Positions 60,039-64,000 of a stretch of 64,000 nt of DNA are shown here, one piece after another (position 1 is the stretch's first letter; each line of letters opens with the position of its first letter). The notes beneath the pieces are model-generated. The model was not told the DNA's origin. It saw only the letters and a list, made by a program, of their open reading frames with translations, and searched no databases. The translations under genes were made by a program, and so were the position numbers. The DNA comes from Zychaea mexicana (lineage: Eukaryota > Mucoromycota > Mucoromycetes > Mucorales > Lichtheimiaceae), in contig NW_026516683.1 of the NCBI RefSeq assembly GCF_025766255.1, positions 372,001 through 436,000 on the forward strand. Direction: 5' to 3'.

Positions 60039-63000
60039 TCAAAGCAATAAAAAACACAGATGTCAGCACGATTGTAAAGAAGAACAAATTGAAAAGTTCA
60101 TGTTGTCGAATGCTCTCTAGAACAAGCGGGTCCTTGATATTCAAATACGAGTTATCTTGATTACATCAATTCGAGCTATACGAACAGCTAGCAAATCGAG
60201 ATAAAAAAGAAGATTTAAGCACTTGAGTGCCGGTCTTATTATACCAGCATAGTCATTCCAATTCGGCAGCAAACTCTTAAAGAAACAAAGCAATCAACCT
60301 TACATATTTGTAGAATCACTTTCAGAATTCGAAATTTCTCTCGGCAAAAAGAGTCGTACTATTTTAATACTGGAGTTAGCTAGTACGTATCACATGAAAA
60401 GAGATGAGAATGACATCGTATGATATGTGATGCACTTTCGAGCTAATTTGTTATTGGTTGAAAAAGCCCTGATCTGGTTAATTTTGACGGTATAAACCTT
60501 CTGAAGGCTTATTATGCGATCTAGTGCATGTAAGGTATTTTCCTCACGACATTCTCTGGATATGTGTATGTGTCAAGTAAAGAAAAACTTGCCACCATGA
60601 GCTCTACATGTAGAGAAAAGAGGATTAATCTCGGTACAAGACTCGAAAGTTTTGACGGCCTAGTTGAATCGAGACCATTGTTGAATAACTTGAAAGACGC
60701 TTTGTACGTTATTTAACATGGAAATGATAGACTCCGTCGTGCATCTATTTCCATCTGTGATGTAGAAGTATACTTTAATAAGACATCCCCGTTAGAGGTA
60801 ATAGTCTGCGATGCAGCTTATGCTAAATAGAGACGGTGGTGGTGAGGCGGGTAACTTAGTACAGTATCATGCTTGAACCTCACCATCTTCCTTGTTGGCT
60901 TGGCCTTCTTTATCAATGATCTTTTGAAATCCCTCAATAAAAATGTACGTATACTTAAAGGAGCCTCGGCGAAAATGTGTGCAGTGTATTTTGGAAGCGC
61001 TTTTAACCGGGTCGAACGAGAATGGGAAACTTTTCTGTATTTTTATATTTGGGCAGAGAAGATATTACGAGCAAGGACATATACCTCTCACTTGTGTATA
61101 AAGTTTATAGCTGAAAAGTATTATATTATTTTGCACGCAATTTCATAAACTACCCTGCATCCTCCATAGAAAATAAAGTGATGACATTCAACAATCTTCT
61201 TTATTGATATACTACTACTACATACTATTATATATTGCACGTGAATATCCCTGAAGAGGATCTTTATTAAACAGTAGCTTAGCGGATTTTTACATCTGTA
61301 TATATACATTTGCTTTGATACTGGTAATAATGACACTACCTTTTATGACAGTACGTGTGCTAATAGAGTAGTCGATCGATGCCAATTGCTTTCTATTGCA
61401 TACAGTAGCAGTCGTGTTATGATGACACCGTCTTTTTCTTTTCTTTCTCAGTTTACTCCCCTTGGAGCTTTTTTATTTATACCTTTCTTGTTCTATAGCC
61501 AGAATAGTCAATGATTTACGATATCGCTTATCTATAAGCTTAGAATGCGATGAAATGTCACTAGTCAAAGAAAGGAAGACAGATACAAGAGCGAGTCATT
61601 TTCATCATCTCATGGTCCGGTTCTTTTATTTCTGTATGGTGCGCGTCACCAAGGATCGAAAATTTTGGAAAAGGTGCATTAGAAATTCTTTATTGGGACT
61701 TACGCGACTCTTGATCATCACTTCCATAATCGATAATGATATTATTGTACAGAGGAATAGCAGTATCATCTGGCATACGCATAGCAATTTAAAAAAATCC
61801 AGGTTCTTTGAAAACATTATTAGCAGCACGAGCTTTTTGGCTGGCTGCACGCTTTTTGAAGGGGAGCTGCACAAAGTCAATCCCTCGCGAAATTTTTTAA
61901 GGCACAGCCCAAGGCACTGTTACTCGGTTAAATAAAGTCCCGTGGTTACACAGTGCTTAGCTGCTCATCGCGCTCATCCTTGGTGTGCCAAAATCTGAAA
62001 AAACCATGCATTTACATATGAATCTTGCCTAAACCGACCAACTTTGAGGCCTTATTCCAAAAAATTATTTTATGAAAGAAAGAAACTTATGGATTGATTG
62101 GTTCAAAAATGTTTAGATTAGGAAAAATAAGCTCTCAAAAAATAGGTAAAAATTATCGATCCTTGGTGACGCGCCCATACACAGCAACGGATCCTTCTTC
62201 GTACATGCAGTGTTGGCTTTTGCCACAACGACTGCAGGATTATGGCTCCCACATCTTTGTCAATAGATTACTAAAAAACTACCAAGCACAAAGAGCATCA
62301 AGTAGCCTTATCCTTAGCAATCCGTTGTCTTGTCTTGTCTTGCCGTTCCTTTGCGTTTGCTACCTTTCGGACGTCTATAGTGGCGCTCCAAGGCCCTGTA
62401 AGGTTCCACAAGACCCAAAGGGTAATCTGAGATTAGTAAACAATTTTTTTGCCTAGGCGGTCAGTGTTTTATAAAAGAGGTGACAACAGGCGTAAATGGA
62501 ATAGAGTCAGGATAGCTCGCTTTTCGTTTTTCCTAGGAAGGCGCTGCACCTGTCCCTTCGAACCATGACCGTTTCTATGTGATACCGGTTTGTGCACGCA
62601 AGGTTTTGCAAAGTTGAATCCAAGAATCCGTTATGCGTGGTCACCAGAGTTTGACAAGCAGCAGATGAAGGAATAAAGATTCGCGTAAGTATATACCAGA
62701 CAGGTGTGTCCCGCATACACTACTGTCATGACAACCATGATTGCAGTGGTTACCGGGCTTGGCTTAGAGACTGTACGAATTCTATTAGTCACAAGGCACT
62801 TTTAAGGTAGACCAGTGCTTCCTCAGTGGTGTCTGGAACGGCGACGTTGTTTGTGCCAGTACGAAGTGCTGCGAGCGCCTTTACACCCCTTTCTTGTAAA
62901 CTGGGTCAGGTCTTCCGGTTTCTGTGCTGTTCAAAGCTTAGTGAAAGTCCGTAATATTTGGAAGGATACAAGAGCACCTGGAAGGGCCCTCTTGATCTGG

Positions 63001-63188
63001 AAGGGCTGTATATCCATTCTACGTTGGACTATGTGTATGCAGTGACACACAAATGGATATGTGAAATTTTAAGTATGAGTCGCTTGATCAACCAGCCAGT
63101 GTAACCGAATTCGGGACATCAGGAAAAAGACAGCAAGAATTCCTTTCTTTTCACGTTCACTCTCACTTTCCTTTACTAACAAAGCATA
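60039..63188. other. Gene-poor 3.1-kb intergenic region
   Basis: No gene could be supported. Open frames of up to 157 codons (61462-61935) and 120 codons (62094-62456) lack recognised motifs or splice support. The sequence is AT-rich with no obvious repeats apart from a TGTCTTGTCTTGTCTTG run near 62326-62342. The last 60 bases are the pyrimidine-rich leader of the next gene. Confidence 0.4.
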
Positions 63189-64000
63189 ATGTCAACTGAT
63201 TCCGATCAGCAACAAATTATTAAAAAAGGAGAACAATGGGCTAGCGAAATTCAACGGAAATTGTCCCGATTGACTGCAGAAAAACTTCTTCAAATGGAAG
63301 AGATCGCCAAAGATCATATAAGTTGGTTTGAACAACACGATACGGCAGAGTAAGCACTTGTTTATCCTCTTCTTACCTTGTCAACACTTGACTAAAAGCA
63401 ATTTCCTTGTTTATACTGATGCAGAAAGTTACTCGAAGCGAAAAAGCCATACCATTTCAGCAACATCAAACGCGCCGATAATGGCAGGAACACCAATAAC
63501 GACACCAAGAGAACACAGTCTTTAACGGATCGTCGCCGTGGCAGTAGTAGCAGCGATGGATCCATGAGGACAGCCAGCGAAATGAACGACGTTGACAATC
63601 AGGATACTGATCGGGTCCATTTAGTGCAGGCATCGCGACACCATATCACTACCGCTGCCAACAACAATAATAATATGCGTATGAGTAGCAGCTTCCACCG
63701 TAACTCGGGTAGCTTTATACTACAACCACGGTCTAGCTACAACAGCAACAACAACAACAGGATTAGCAAGTCTAACGCTACTACTACTACTACTACTACT
63801 GCGAGTGCTGCTAGAACGTCGACGAAGAAAAGAGTAACAATGTCAGCATCATCGTCAACAGTGACAACAACGGCAAGCAAAGAAAGCAATGGAGAATCGG
63901 ATAGTGATGGCATGGATTCGGATTTATGTCCAACAAACATACCTGAGTGGGCGACTAGTCCTGAATTAATGGAAAAGTTGAAGTTTCAGAAACCGACAGA
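63189..64000 (+). CDS. INCENP/Sli15-like protein with IN-box, cut by window end
   Basis: Two exons are visible, 63189-63349 and 63425 onward to the window edge, giving about 245 residues so far. Residues 1-70 form a helix-rich N-terminus (QQIIKKGEQWASEIQRKLSR, LTAEKLLQMEEIAKDHISWF), a position where INCENP binds survivin and borealin. The middle is low complexity: Ser/Arg, poly-Asn and a poly-Thr run from an ACT repeat at 63778-63799. Near the edge comes CPTNIPEWATSPELMEKLKF, which resembles the start of the INCENP IN-box (I-P-x-W-A-x-S-P-x-L), the Aurora kinase-activating segment. If correct, the protein is the scaffold of the chromosomal passenger complex, which corrects kinetochore attachments. 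The DP-x-x-IFG part of the box would lie outside the window, so the call rests on half a motif. Confidence 0.55.

Overview
This is a stretch of nuclear chromosome from a filamentous fungus, most likely an early-diverging one (Mucoromycota, Mucorales-like). The genes are broken by many short GT-AG introns of about 45-150 bases. Intergenic DNA is AT-rich. There is a secreted CotH-family protein, which is typical of Mucorales, and several F-box/leucine-rich-repeat proteins. The species is an inference; no rRNA or other diagnostic marker is present. CDS coordinates for spliced genes give the outer span, and exon limits worked out by hand are in each entry.

Layout. Bases 1-8100 are gene-poor: a GGGTC-rich inverted-repeat patch, a tRNA-Leu(AAG), a decayed Helitron-type helicase, and an unusual multi-intron locus (about 6.0-8.1 kb) whose exons have no open frame and whose introns repeat a TGACGTGTCA-like motif. 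From 8.3 to 18 kb lie a putative tail-anchored protein of unknown function, two F-box/LRR proteins and a thioesterase-like protein. From 19.2 to 36 kb is a dense housekeeping block: Trm4/Ncl1 tRNA m5C methyltransferase (18 exons, one of 8 nt), a sorbitol/xylitol-type dehydrogenase, a Dma1-type FHA-RING ubiquitin ligase, a Ppn2-type phosphatase, a CotH protein and the autophagy protease Atg4. From 37 to 44 kb the window is gene-poor again, with a dead AGC-kinase copy and a 2.7-kb terminal-inverted-repeat element that is internally duplicated and inverted. From 44.3 kb to the end are an AhpD/CMD-like protein, a third F-box/LRR protein, KXD1, adenylosuccinate lyase (Ade13), proteasomal deubiquitinase Ubp6, an Nup159/Nup214-like nucleoporin and, cut by the window edge, an INCENP/Sli15-like protein with an IN-box.

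The genes do not form a cluster with one function. There is a loose ubiquitin theme (three F-box proteins, Dma1, Ubp6) and a vacuole/autophagy theme (Atg4, Ppn2, KXD1), but neither seems more than chance. The most unusual parts are the repeated-intron non-coding locus and the rearranged inverted-repeat element. All calls come from reading the sequence by eye; no database search was run.
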